NCBI RefSeq assembly: GCF_000724545.1 | Contig: NZ_JHBV01000007.1 | Location: forward strand, 124,001-188,000 | Length of the DNA stretch: 64,000 nucleotides | Source of the DNA: Aureispira sp. CCB-QB1 | GTDB lineage: Bacteria; Bacteroidota; Bacteroidia; Chitinophagales; Saprospiraceae | Direction of reading: 5' to 3' | Shown here: one piece after another, positions 24,926 to 33,446 of the stretch | How the letters are laid out: every line of letters begins with the position of its first letter | Numbering within the stretch: position 1 is the stretch's first letter | Notes under the pieces: generated by a model | Databases searched by the model: none | Told to the model about the DNA's origin: nothing | The model's input: the letters and a program-made list of their open reading frames with translations, nothing else | Translations under genes and position numbers: made by a program

Positions 24926-26800
24926 TTGATTAAATATTGGTTGGCATATATATTCCTCTTTTTTATTCCTTATTTATCCTTAGGACAGGTGGAGGATAGT
25001 ATTCCTGTAGGAATATTAGAAGTGGAGCAAGCGTATCTTTTGAAGATGTATTCCTTGGACAAAGACAAGCGTTTTTTTAAAAAGCAACGCATTCAGTTTG
25101 AATATGAATTGGAAGATACTGCCCAGATACAAAACAAACTTCAAGACATCTTAAAGCAGCTTCATGCCAAAGCTTATTTAACAGCATCTATAGATACGTT
25201 TTTCCGAGATGATAGCACTCAGTTTTCAGCTTATCTTTTTGTTGGAGAGCGTTACGAATGGGCGAATCTAAAAAATGGCAATGTTACCGATGCTTTTTTA
25301 GCAGCAGTAGGATTTAAAGAGCGACTGTACACCGATCAACCTTTTTATTACAAAGAAGTTGCCTCATTACAAGAAAAGTTATTGATTTATTTAGAAAATC
25401 ATGGCTATCCATTTGCGCAAGTCTATATTGATAGTGTTCGAATTGTAGAGCAAGAAGTGTCGGCACGCATTTATTTTGAAAAGGGACCGCTTATCTTTTT
25501 TGACGCACTAAAGATTGTGGGAAAGAGCCGTTTGCCCAAGCAGAAAAGGAAGAAAAAAGTTCGGATCACAGAAGGTTTTGTCTCTAGTTATTTAGGGATT
25601 CGAAAGGGAAAATTGTACAGCGAAAAACTTGTTCAGAAAGTTCAAAATCGAATGAATGCCCTGCGATATTTAACGAGTTATCAAACTCCTTATGTCATAT
25701 TTAGAGACAATAAAGCAGAGTTAAATTTGTTTTTGATGGACCGCCCTTCGAGTAAAATAGATGTTTTGCTTGGCTTTTTACCTAGCAAAGATGCCGTAAC
25801 AGGACAACAACGGTTTGATTTTACAGGGAATATTGATATTGATTTGATCAATCCATTTGGAACGGGCAAACGCTTGCAATTGAAATGGCAACAATTGAGC
25901 TTAGGAACCTCCGATTTGTTGGTGCGATTTGCTTGGCCTTATTTGCTGAAAACACCCCTAGGAGTAGATCTTTCCTTTAAATTATACAAGCGAGATTCTT
26001 CTTATATTGATATTATAACGGATGTTGGGTTGCAATATTTGTTTAATGGGAACAGTTATATTAAGGCATTTTGGATTAATACGACGACTAATTTAATCAA
26101 TATAGACACCAACTTAATTCGGGCAACTCGGCGATTGCCAAGTATGCTTGATATTGATAACAGTTCGTTCGGGTTAGAATTTTATTATGATAATTTAGAT
26201 TATAAATACAATCCTAGAAAAGGATTTGAGAGTAAATTAGTGGCTAGCTTTGCTTTGAAAAGAATCCGCCGAAATAATACCATAGAAGAAATAGAAAATC
26301 CTTTGGATACGACCTTTAGTTATGCCTCCTTGTATGATACAATAGTCACCAATACCTTTCAGTATCGATTTCTAGCAGAACACAGTCAGTTCTTTCAATT
26401 GTGGAAAACCAGTACTTTGATGGCTCGATATCGAGGAGGAATTATCCTTTCCAAAGACCCTATTTATGATAATGAGACCTACCGAATAGGAGGGAATAAA
26501 TTGTTGAGAGGTTTTGACGAAGAGGCAATTTTGGCAACATGGTACAATGTATTGACGTTGGAATGGCGATTTCTATTTGGGCGAAATTCTTATGCTTATC
26601 TATTTGGAGATGTTGCTTATGTTCAACGAAATACAATTAGTACCCAATTGAATGATTTTCCTGTGGGCTTTGGTGTTGGCGTTGCCCTAGAGACCAAGGT
26701 AGGCATTTTTGCCCTCAGCTATGCACTTGGAACACAGCAAGGCAATCCAATTATTTTTAATAATAGTAAAGTACATTTTGGATATGTGTACTCGTTCTAA
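24926..26800 (+). CDS. Omp85-superfamily (BamA/TamA-like) outer membrane protein
   Basis: 624 residues. A signal peptide (LAYIFLFFIPYLSLGQ) is followed by POTRA-like segments (to about residue 270; TEGFVSSYLGIRKGKLYSEK is a typical POTRA turn) and a C-terminal 16-strand barrel ending in the aromatic strand KVHFGYVYSF. The barrel shows GLEFYYDNLDYKYNPRKGF and the loop-6 motif YRIGGNKLLRGFDEE, equal to the (V/L)RGF motif of the superfamily. Such proteins insert or export proteins at the outer membrane. The start is TTG at 24926, as a stop codon lies just upstream and no ATG precedes the signal peptide. Confidence 0.88.
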   Translation: MIKYWLAYIFLFFIPYLSLGQVEDSIPVGILEVEQAYLLKMYSLDKDKRFFKKQRIQFEYELEDTAQIQNKLQDILKQLHAKAYLTASIDTFFRDDSTQFSAYLFVGERYEWANLKNGNVTDAFLAAVGFKERLYTDQPFYYKEVASLQEKLLIYLENHGYPFAQVYIDSVRIVEQEVSARIYFEKGPLIFFDALKIVGKSRLPKQKRKKKVRITEGFVSSYLGIRKGKLYSEKLVQKVQNRMNALRYLTSYQTPYVIFRDNKAELNLFLMDRPSSKIDVLLGFLPSKDAVTGQQRFDFTGNIDIDLINPFGTGKRLQLKWQQLSLGTSDLLVRFAWPYLLKTPLGVDLSFKLYKRDSSYIDIITDVGLQYLFNGNSYIKAFWINTTTNLINIDTNLIRATRRLPSMLDIDNSSFGLEFYYDNLDYKYNPRKGFESKLVASFALKRIRRNNTIEEIENPLDTTFSYASLYDTIVTNTFQYRFLAEHSQFFQLWKTSTLMARYRGGIILSKDPIYDNETYRIGGNKLLRGFDEEAILATWYNVLTLEWRFLFGRNSYAYLFGDVAYVQRNTISTQLNDFPVGFGVGVALETKVGIFALSYALGTQQGNPIIFNNSKVHFGYVYSF

Positions 26801-26815
26801 TCTAGCTATAAAATA

Positions 26816-26842
26816 AGAGCAGCTAAAAAGAATAGCTGCTCT
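26816..26842. terminator. Bidirectional terminator between convergent genes
   Basis: AGAGCAGCTA (26816-26825) pairs perfectly with TAGCTGCTCT (26833-26842). It lies between the ends of the Omp85 gene and the T9SS protein gene. Confidence 0.75.
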
Positions 26843-26882
26843 GTAACTTGATTTTACAATGTGCTAAAGCGGAGGAAGTGAT

Positions 26883-28097
26883 CTATTTTGAAATAATAAT
26901 TTTTTCTTTCAATAATTGTTCTCCATCGGATACCACAATTATATAAACTCCATTCTCTAACTCAGAAGCATCAATCGATTGCAACGGACGATTTACAGTA
27001 ATATTTTTTCTAACTCTACCCATTATATCAAAAATTTGAATGTTGGCATTAGTAGGCTGTGCTTGAAATTGGAGGGTAAAGGTTCCTTTTGAAGGATTCG
27101 GATAAATACTGAGTGTATTGCTTGTGATTTCTGTTGTAGTACGAAGGACAGTATTTTGATTCGTAATAGAATTGGAAGTTGTACCAGCTGTTTGCAAATC
27201 GTTTTGCGAAGAACTTACACTTGTAGAATTATCTTGTACCGCTTTTCCATGAAAACAACCTGTTGTTCCATCGGGTAGGCAAGCACAAGGTCCTATATGC
27301 GCCAAAAACACTTCATTACCATAAAAGCCAGGTTGCAACAAAACAGCTTTGCCCGCTTTAAATTCTAATTTAGAAAAAGAGGTAGTTGATACATCAGACG
27401 CTGTAATATAGTTGTTAACAGAGTTATAGCTGTTTGTGATAGGCGATGCTCCAGAAAAAGTTAAGTTATCTTCGCAAGCTCTAGTTACTGTAATACACTC
27501 TGTTTTGGATGTTCCACATTCTGGATGATAAACCGTAATACAAATTTCTCCACTAGCTGCATTATCTGTTGTAAAATTGAATTGAGAATTAGCAGCGTCG
27601 TATGTATAGCCAAAACAATCAGGATGAGTAACCGAGTAGACCTCAGAACCTGGTTGACTACTAACATTGACGGTGAATTCTGTTTCATTACAAGCTAATT
27701 CGACAATGCTTGAAGAGGTAATAACGGACTCATTAATATTTAGGATGGTAATATCCAACTCTACCGTATCCCTTTGAGTACTTACGACATTGCCACTATC
27801 ATCAAGATCCACACAAATATAGGTAACGGTTAATGTTGCCTCGTTAGACGCTGCTGTTGTAGACCAAGTGAGCGTTACTGGATTAGTACCTGCATAGAGA
27901 ATCGACACAGGATAATCAAGTTGCCAATCGACACTGTCTATGGCATCACAAGTATGCATGAGCTCATAGCTATTAACAATAAAATTGGATGGGCAAATCT
28001 CTGTTGGACCCTCTATGGTTGCTTCTTGAGCCCACACATTATTACAAGCAAGCCCCAGTAGAAACAAACTAATTAGTTTATACATAATAATTTTCAT
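26883..28097 (-). CDS. Secreted protein with T9SS C-terminal sorting domain
   Basis: 404 residues; the signal peptide LISLFLLGLACNNVWAQ follows either the first Met or the one at residue 5. The body has Ig/PKD-like strands with paired cysteines and a Ser/Thr-rich stretch (about 290-320), including a segment FKAGKAVLLQPGFYGNEVF seen in Bacteroidota surface proteins. The C-terminus is a type A sorting domain: SIYPNPSKGTFTLQF, IFDIMGRVRKN, LENGVYIIVV, EKIIISK. Such domains direct proteins through the type IX system to the cell surface. It is encoded five bases downstream of the tail-fiber-like gene, so the two form an operon. Confidence 0.9.
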   Translation of the reverse strand: MKIIMYKLISLFLLGLACNNVWAQEATIEGPTEICPSNFIVNSYELMHTCDAIDSVDWQLDYPVSILYAGTNPVTLTWSTTAASNEATLTVTYICVDLDDSGNVVSTQRDTVELDITILNINESVITSSSIVELACNETEFTVNVSSQPGSEVYSVTHPDCFGYTYDAANSQFNFTTDNAASGEICITVYHPECGTSKTECITVTRACEDNLTFSGASPITNSYNSVNNYITASDVSTTSFSKLEFKAGKAVLLQPGFYGNEVFLAHIGPCACLPDGTTGCFHGKAVQDNSTSVSSSQNDLQTAGTTSNSITNQNTVLRTTTEITSNTLSIYPNPSKGTFTLQFQAQPTNANIQIFDIMGRVRKNITVNRPLQSIDASELENGVYIIVVSDGEQLLKEKIIISK

Positions 28098-28102
28098 AGT
28101 GC

Positions 28103-29086
28103 TTACTTAATTTTATTTTTCAATACTTCCACTTCTGCTTTTAAGGCTTTATTTTCTTCTTTTAGTTGAATCATATAAAGCGTTAATTCTTCTATTTTTT
28201 CTAACAACTTAGCATCCATTTTAGCCACATCAATACCTTCTTTCTGCACTTCTTCTGCACTAGGAACGCCAGGTAAGTGTTTGTGTTCTTTGACAAAGGC
28301 ATTGACTTGATCCAAAGGCATTAATTGATAATTGTCTGCAAAAACATAATCCGCCCAGTCGGTAGTATTTTTGAGAGCTACTTTTAGTTTTTCTGTCAAA
28401 ATTCCTTTGTCCACATATAGTTTGTAATCTCCATTGAATGTTGAACTAGCAGTTGGATCAAGACCGATGCTAACTTTTCCATCATTGCGAATAAACAAGT
28501 GGTAGTTGGTGCCTGCATATCCTGTAGTCCCACCATAAGGCTTCCATATGTTAAGCCCCTTTGCATGAGGATTGTATTCAATACCCCATTCGCCATGACT
28601 TGCTCCTGTTTCTGCACCTAATAGCAGCGAGGCTTGATTGCCATCTAGCAGCGTAAATCCTTCTATATGAGCGTCCAGTCTAGTACCATTAAAATTCCTA
28701 ACATGCAATGTTGCATTGGGGTTGTTTAATCCAATACCTACTTGACGATCGTTGGTCAGGCTCATTACGGTTTGGTTGATATTGCCATGATGGAAATGCA
28801 AGCCTCTGTAGTTCGCGCCCATATCCCAAACATAATTGGTATAAGAAGAACCTGTACCTGAGAAGCGATGGGTTATTTGCAAGCCTGTTGTATAGCTTGT
28901 AAATGGAGCGCCTGAAGCGGGTAATCCTGTGTGCGTTTTAAAAATACTGACTTTAGCGGGTGCGCTTGGGAAAAAGCCACTTCCAACAGATATTTTGCCC
29001 GTAAAGGTAGCGTCTGTAAATTGAGCAAATAGATTTTGGCTCATCAGCCCAATTCCTAAAACGATCATTATTTGTTTAAAATTCAT
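28103..29086 (-). CDS. Secreted tail-fiber-like surface protein with C-terminal coiled coil
   Basis: 327 residues with a signal peptide (MIVLGIGLMSQNLFAQ). The middle is beta-rich, with GVGI-like repeats (KISVGSGFF, RQVGIGLNNPNATLHV, KVSIGLDPTAS) as in Bacteroidota tail-fiber-domain proteins. The C-terminus carries the conserved segment HLPGVPSAEEVQKEGIDVAK followed by a coiled coil. In related proteins this segment is where the intramolecular chaperone (peptidase S74) region sits, but here no S74 catalytic motif is evident. It is first in an operon with the T9SS protein. Role in adhesion is inferred only. Confidence 0.8.
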   Translation of the reverse strand: MNFKQIMIVLGIGLMSQNLFAQFTDATFTGKISVGSGFFPSAPAKVSIFKTHTGLPASGAPFTSYTTGLQITHRFSGTGSSYTNYVWDMGANYRGLHFHHGNINQTVMSLTNDRQVGIGLNNPNATLHVRNFNGTRLDAHIEGFTLLDGNQASLLLGAETGASHGEWGIEYNPHAKGLNIWKPYGGTTGYAGTNYHLFIRNDGKVSIGLDPTASSTFNGDYKLYVDKGILTEKLKVALKNTTDWADYVFADNYQLMPLDQVNAFVKEHKHLPGVPSAEEVQKEGIDVAKMDAKLLEKIEELTLYMIQLKEENKALKAEVEVLKNKIK

Positions 29087-29411
29087 AATCCTTTGATGTT
29101 TTAATTAAAGTTATTTCGAATAAAAATTAATTCACTGTCAAAGTTAAGGTATATGAATATTTGAAAATTGATGTATGTTTATTCGTTAGCGCAAAGGCTT
29201 TATCCGTTAGCTTTAAATCTATATTCGTTGAGAATAGAAGATAGGTGCTTGAAGTAGGGGAGAAGTTATAGTTAGTAGACGGCAAGAGTAAGTATTTGCT
29301 TTGGAGTAAGAGAAGAAATTAGAATAAAAAGTAGGCAATACAAACGTTGGTTTACGGATAAAAAAAAGCTTTCTAAGTGATTATTCAACCTAGAAAGCTA
29401 ATTATATTGGG
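29087..29411. other. Intergenic region with candidate minus-strand promoter
   Basis: Holds CAAAGTTA at 29139-29146 (TAACTTTG on the minus strand, a TAnnTTTG match) 53 bases before the surface-protein operon, two CGTTAGC motifs near 29176 and 29206, and the mutS2 terminator (29361-29399). No gene is supported. Confidence 0.5.
29361..29399 (-). terminator. Intrinsic terminator of mutS2
   Basis: AGCTTTCTA (29367-29375) pairs with TAGAAAGCT (29391-29399). On the minus strand the stem is followed by a seven-T run. Confidence 0.85.
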
Positions 29412-31835
29412 TTACCCCAACTCTACAATCGTCAGACCATCGCCCCCTTGATTGGGTTCAGGATGATAAGAACGTACGATATTTTTATATTCTCTTAATT
29501 TCCTATTAACGACCTTGCGCAAGGCACCCGATCCTTTTCCATGAATGATTCGAACCTCGTTGACACTAGCCATTAAAGCATTATCCATGAATTCTTGAAT
29601 TCTTTCCAAAGCATCTTCATAACGCATCCCTCGAATATCAATTTTAGGATCAAAGTGGGCATTTTTGTTTAAGGTGTCTGTTTTGACAATAGCCGTTCGA
29701 TGCGTTAAAATTGGATTTTTAATCAACTGCAAGTCTCTCAATTTAACCATCAAATGAAGGTTGCCTAATTCTACCTTTGCTTCTTTTTTCTTGATTTCCT
29801 TAACGATTCCCATTCCACCGCCAGAGCGCAATTTGACATAAGAGCCTTCTTCAATGACACCATCATCTTCTTGTTCGTACACCTCATAAATTCCTTCTTT
29901 GACGCCTTTTACATCTTCGACCATTTGCTTGCGTTCTTCCTGTGCTTTGTCGAGCAATTTTTTGGCTTTTTCGGCAGCTTTTTCCTTGTTAGAAGCCGTT
30001 TTGAGTTCTCTTAAAACTTTTTGAAGTGCTTTGTTGGTCTTTTCGGTTTCAACCAATTCTTGCTCTTTAATTTGAAGTTTTAATTTTTTACGAGAGAACT
30101 CCAAATCTCTAAAGGCCGACTCATAGTTTTTGATCAGTTGATCCAATCGTTTTTGATGTTCTAGAACTTGCTCGTGCGCCTCTACAGCTTTTTGTCGTTC
30201 TCGCTGCAAATCGACCAAGATTTCATCCAAGTTGTGATTTTGTTTGCCAACTTTGCGGCGAGCGTAGCCGATTACGTGATTGGGCAAGCCACTTTTAGAC
30301 GCAATTTCAAAAGCGTAAGAACTACCTGGCTTTCCAATTTTCATTTGATACGTAGGAGAGAGGGTATCTTTGTCAAAAATCATAGAGCCATTGACTAGCC
30401 CTTTGTTCTCAAAAGCATAAACTTTAAGGTTGGAATAGTGGGTGGTAATAACACCGTAGACTTTTTTCTGATTCAAATCTCTTAGAACAGCTTCTGCAAT
30501 CGCTCCCCCCATTTTAGGATCTGTACCAGAACCAAACTCATCAATCAATACCAACGTTTTGTCATCTGCCAACTCCATAAATAAACGAGCATTTTGCAAA
30601 CGAGAACTATAGGTACTCAACTCATCTTCCAAAGATTGTTGATCACCAATATCGGCAAAAATTTGATTGAAGATACCTATCTCAGCTCCTTCATTAGCTG
30701 GAATTAACATACCCGCTTGAAGCATCAACTGGATTAAGCCAACGGCTTTCATACAAATAGATTTTCCACCAGCATTAGGACCACTTAAGACCAAAATACG
30801 AACGCCTTTCTTAAAGTGTAAATGAAAAGGAACTGTCGGTGTACCCGTTTGCTTATTTTTGATCGATAATAAGGGATGAACGACATTGCGCATCTTGTAA
30901 TGAGGTGTCAACAAAACTTTGGGCTTTGTAGCTTCTAGCTGAATCGCTATTTGCGCTTTCGCTTGGATGGTATCAAAGCGAACAATAATTTGTTCATATT
31001 GCTGCAATTGAGGAATATAAGGGCGTAAGAGATCACTTAATGCTCTTAGTATGTTATAAATTTCCCGTTGATAGTCTCGTTCTAGGTCAAAAATGTCGTT
31101 GTTTAGATCTATAACCCCTTCTGGCTCTATAAAAACAGTTTTCCCAGAAGCCGATTCATCGTGAATAATACCTCGTACTTGACGTTTTCGCTCAGCAGGA
31201 ACGGACAAAACACGGCGACCATTTCTAAAACTTTCTATATTATCTTTTAGCCAACCTTTGCTTTGATAATGGACGATGATTTGACGGAATTTTTTGTCCA
31301 ATTCTTGGCGCTTGCTACTTTGCATTCTTGCAATGCGCATCAATTCAGGAGAGGCATCAGAGCGAATGTTGCCTTCTTCATCAATAACACGCTGTATTTC
31401 TGATAGCAATTCTTTGTCAAAATCAGCTACTCGTATAATGTCAAAGAGGGTTGGATAAAGCGTTTTGGTGCTTTTTCGTTTGCTAAAGAAGCCATAAATC
31501 CCATAACAAACCAACAGCGTTTTTGCTACATTACGCAAGCTTTCAACAGACAATACGTAGCCCTCAATGCTCAACATACGCAAATCATCGTTGATGCTGG
31601 CATATTGACTCATCGGAAAGTTGTGGTTGTTTTCATACGTTTGAGTATATTCAAATACCTCTAAAAGCCAACGCTCAATTTGCGAAGCTTCCGTACTTGG
31701 AATTAATTGCTGAAAATATTCCTTTCCTAATGTACCGTAGCAGTAATCTTCAGTTAATTCTAGTATTTTGTCAAACTCTAAAGTTTGGTATAAATCTTTC
31801 GGTGCAAGTTTCATTTCTAATCTATGCTTTGTCAT
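29412..31835 (-). CDS. mutS2: MutS2 family protein (Smr-domain ATPase)
   Basis: About 807 residues from the ATG at 31835; a farther ATG at 31865 is possible. It lacks the mismatch-binding domain. The ATPase core has Walker A LSGPNAGGKSICM, the Walker B region TLVLIDEFGSGTDPKMGG and ITTHYSNLKVYAF. A long coiled coil (KAVEAHEQVLEHQKRLDQLI onward) follows, then a KOW-like region (EEGSYVKLRSGGGMGIVKE) and a C-terminal Smr domain with DIRGMRYEDALERIQEF and IIHGKGSGALRK. MutS2 suppresses recombination or rescues collided ribosomes in other bacteria; which applies here is unknown. Monocistronic, with a clear terminator. Confidence 0.94.
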   Translation of the reverse strand: MTKHRLEMKLAPKDLYQTLEFDKILELTEDYCYGTLGKEYFQQLIPSTEASQIERWLLEVFEYTQTYENNHNFPMSQYASINDDLRMLSIEGYVLSVESLRNVAKTLLVCYGIYGFFSKRKSTKTLYPTLFDIIRVADFDKELLSEIQRVIDEEGNIRSDASPELMRIARMQSSKRQELDKKFRQIIVHYQSKGWLKDNIESFRNGRRVLSVPAERKRQVRGIIHDESASGKTVFIEPEGVIDLNNDIFDLERDYQREIYNILRALSDLLRPYIPQLQQYEQIIVRFDTIQAKAQIAIQLEATKPKVLLTPHYKMRNVVHPLLSIKNKQTGTPTVPFHLHFKKGVRILVLSGPNAGGKSICMKAVGLIQLMLQAGMLIPANEGAEIGIFNQIFADIGDQQSLEDELSTYSSRLQNARLFMELADDKTLVLIDEFGSGTDPKMGGAIAEAVLRDLNQKKVYGVITTHYSNLKVYAFENKGLVNGSMIFDKDTLSPTYQMKIGKPGSSYAFEIASKSGLPNHVIGYARRKVGKQNHNLDEILVDLQRERQKAVEAHEQVLEHQKRLDQLIKNYESAFRDLEFSRKKLKLQIKEQELVETEKTNKALQKVLRELKTASNKEKAAEKAKKLLDKAQEERKQMVEDVKGVKEGIYEVYEQEDDGVIEEGSYVKLRSGGGMGIVKEIKKKEAKVELGNLHLMVKLRDLQLIKNPILTHRTAIVKTDTLNKNAHFDPKIDIRGMRYEDALERIQEFMDNALMASVNEVRIIHGKGSGALRKVVNRKLREYKNIVRSYHPEPNQGGDGLTIVELG

Positions 31836-32143
31836 AATTGGTTGCCCTAAAGTTACAGATTTCAATTCTACTAAGAATCAATGTAGGTGTTCACTTAAAA
31901 GAGTTGAATTGTAAAATGGAGTAACATCTGTATTGATAGAAGCACTATTATTAAGTTACTCTAATAGCAATGCCTCACAGTTTAAAAACATCTACTGCAA
32001 AAATAGTTCACTTCTAGTAGAAATTAATTATTTTTATGAAAGAAGTTGTAGCTTTCATTTAATCCATTCGTGTTTAGGTAACACTCCGCTGCTTTTTTAG
32101 TTTTTCTATATTCAAGGGAGCGATGTTCAAGTTATAATTAATA
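31836..32143. other. Divergent intergenic region
   Basis: Upstream region of mutS2 and the AlkC-type gene. AT-rich with no repeat-family copy or clear promoter consensus. No gene seen. Confidence 0.5.
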
Positions 32144-33274
32144 ATGAAACCAGAGAAGAAATTTGAATTTAGTGAGGTGATTAATGCCCAGACGGTTAAA
32201 AAGATTGGGCATGATATAAAGAAGGTGTGGCAAGATTTTGATGTAAAACAGTTAGAAAAAAGAGTACTTACGAAGCTATCTAGTTTAGCTTTTAAAGATA
32301 GAGCTAATTTGATTGCAGACGTACTTTATGAGTTGTTACCCAAGGATTTTGAATTGGCTGGACAAATTTTATTGGATTCTTTTGGCGAACAGTTGGATGC
32401 TCCTGACTTTACAGGGCAAAATGCATTTATGTATATGCCGCATGGGGTATATGTCAGTCGTTATGGTTTGGATGCACAACATTTTGAGCTGTCTACGCAG
32501 TTTTTATATGAAATGACGAAGCGATTTAGTGCGGAATTTGCCATACGACCATTTTTAAATAAATTTCCTCTCCAAATGATTGGCAAATTGCAAACATGGG
32601 TCAAAGATGATAATCAGCATGTTCGCCGATTAGTTTCAGAAGGAACACGTCCACGTTTGCCTTGGGCACCTAGGGTTACGGTGTACGATGATGATTATAC
32701 TGTCATTATGGATTTGTTGGCAATGCTGAGGAATGACCCTGAATTGTATGTGAGGCGGTCGGTAGCCAATCATCTAAACGATTTGACAAAAGATCGGAAA
32801 GACTTAGTACTTGCTCACTTAGAAGTATGGAATAAGCAACCTAATCCTAAAATAGTATGGTTGACCAAGCACGCATTGAGAACCTTGGTAAAAGCTGGAG
32901 ATGCTGGTGCTTTAAAAATTTTGGGTTTTTCCAACAATCCTGAAGTTAAAGTGCAGCGTTTTGCCTTGGAGAAACAACAATTGAAGTTGGGTGAGCAACT
33001 TGTTTTTTCTTTTGATATAGAATCCCAAAGTGCCTACTCTCAACGGTTAGTAGTGGACTATATCATTCATTTTAAAAAAGCAAATGGAAGCCAAGCACCT
33101 AAAGTGTTTAAGTTAAAAGTGTTAGAATTGGAAGGGCACCAGTCCATTCAACTTAAGAAAAAACAATTGTTTCAGCAGTTGAGTACAAGGGTTTTATACG
33201 AAGGAAGACATCAAGTTGAATTACAAATTAACGGAAAGAGTTTTGGTATTCAAGAGTTTGAACTTGTATTTTAA
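32144..33274 (+). CDS. AlkC-type DNA glycosylase with Ig-like C-terminal domain
   Basis: 376 residues. Residues 1-270 form the HEAT-like repeat fold of the AlkC/AlkD superfamily, with AlkC-type signatures: YELLPKDFELAGQILLDS, FMYMPHGVYVSRYGLD, YEMTKRFSAEFAIRPFLNKF, HVRRLVSEGTRPRLPWAPRV and YVRRSVANHLNDLTKDR. The last 100 residues (EKQQLKLGEQLVFSFDIES to FELVF) form a separate beta-rich Ig-like domain, as described for AlkC enzymes. AlkC excises 3-methylcytosine and 3-methyladenine from alkylated DNA. It is a single gene. Confidence 0.88.
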   Translation: MKPEKKFEFSEVINAQTVKKIGHDIKKVWQDFDVKQLEKRVLTKLSSLAFKDRANLIADVLYELLPKDFELAGQILLDSFGEQLDAPDFTGQNAFMYMPHGVYVSRYGLDAQHFELSTQFLYEMTKRFSAEFAIRPFLNKFPLQMIGKLQTWVKDDNQHVRRLVSEGTRPRLPWAPRVTVYDDDYTVIMDLLAMLRNDPELYVRRSVANHLNDLTKDRKDLVLAHLEVWNKQPNPKIVWLTKHALRTLVKAGDAGALKILGFSNNPEVKVQRFALEKQQLKLGEQLVFSFDIESQSAYSQRLVVDYIIHFKKANGSQAPKVFKLKVLELEGHQSIQLKKKQLFQQLSTRVLYEGRHQVELQINGKSFGIQEFELVF

Positions 33275-33446
33275 GTGAGAGGTGTAAGAATATTTGGGGC
33301 GTTTTTAATCACATTATTTGGTGGCTTTTTTTGTTGTCAATGTACTTAAGTTTGTTGAAGCCACGTGGAGTAGTACCATTGCTAACTAAGCGATAACAAT
33401 CTTACAAATAATCAATAAACTACGATCTAACAAAACAACTGCGTCA

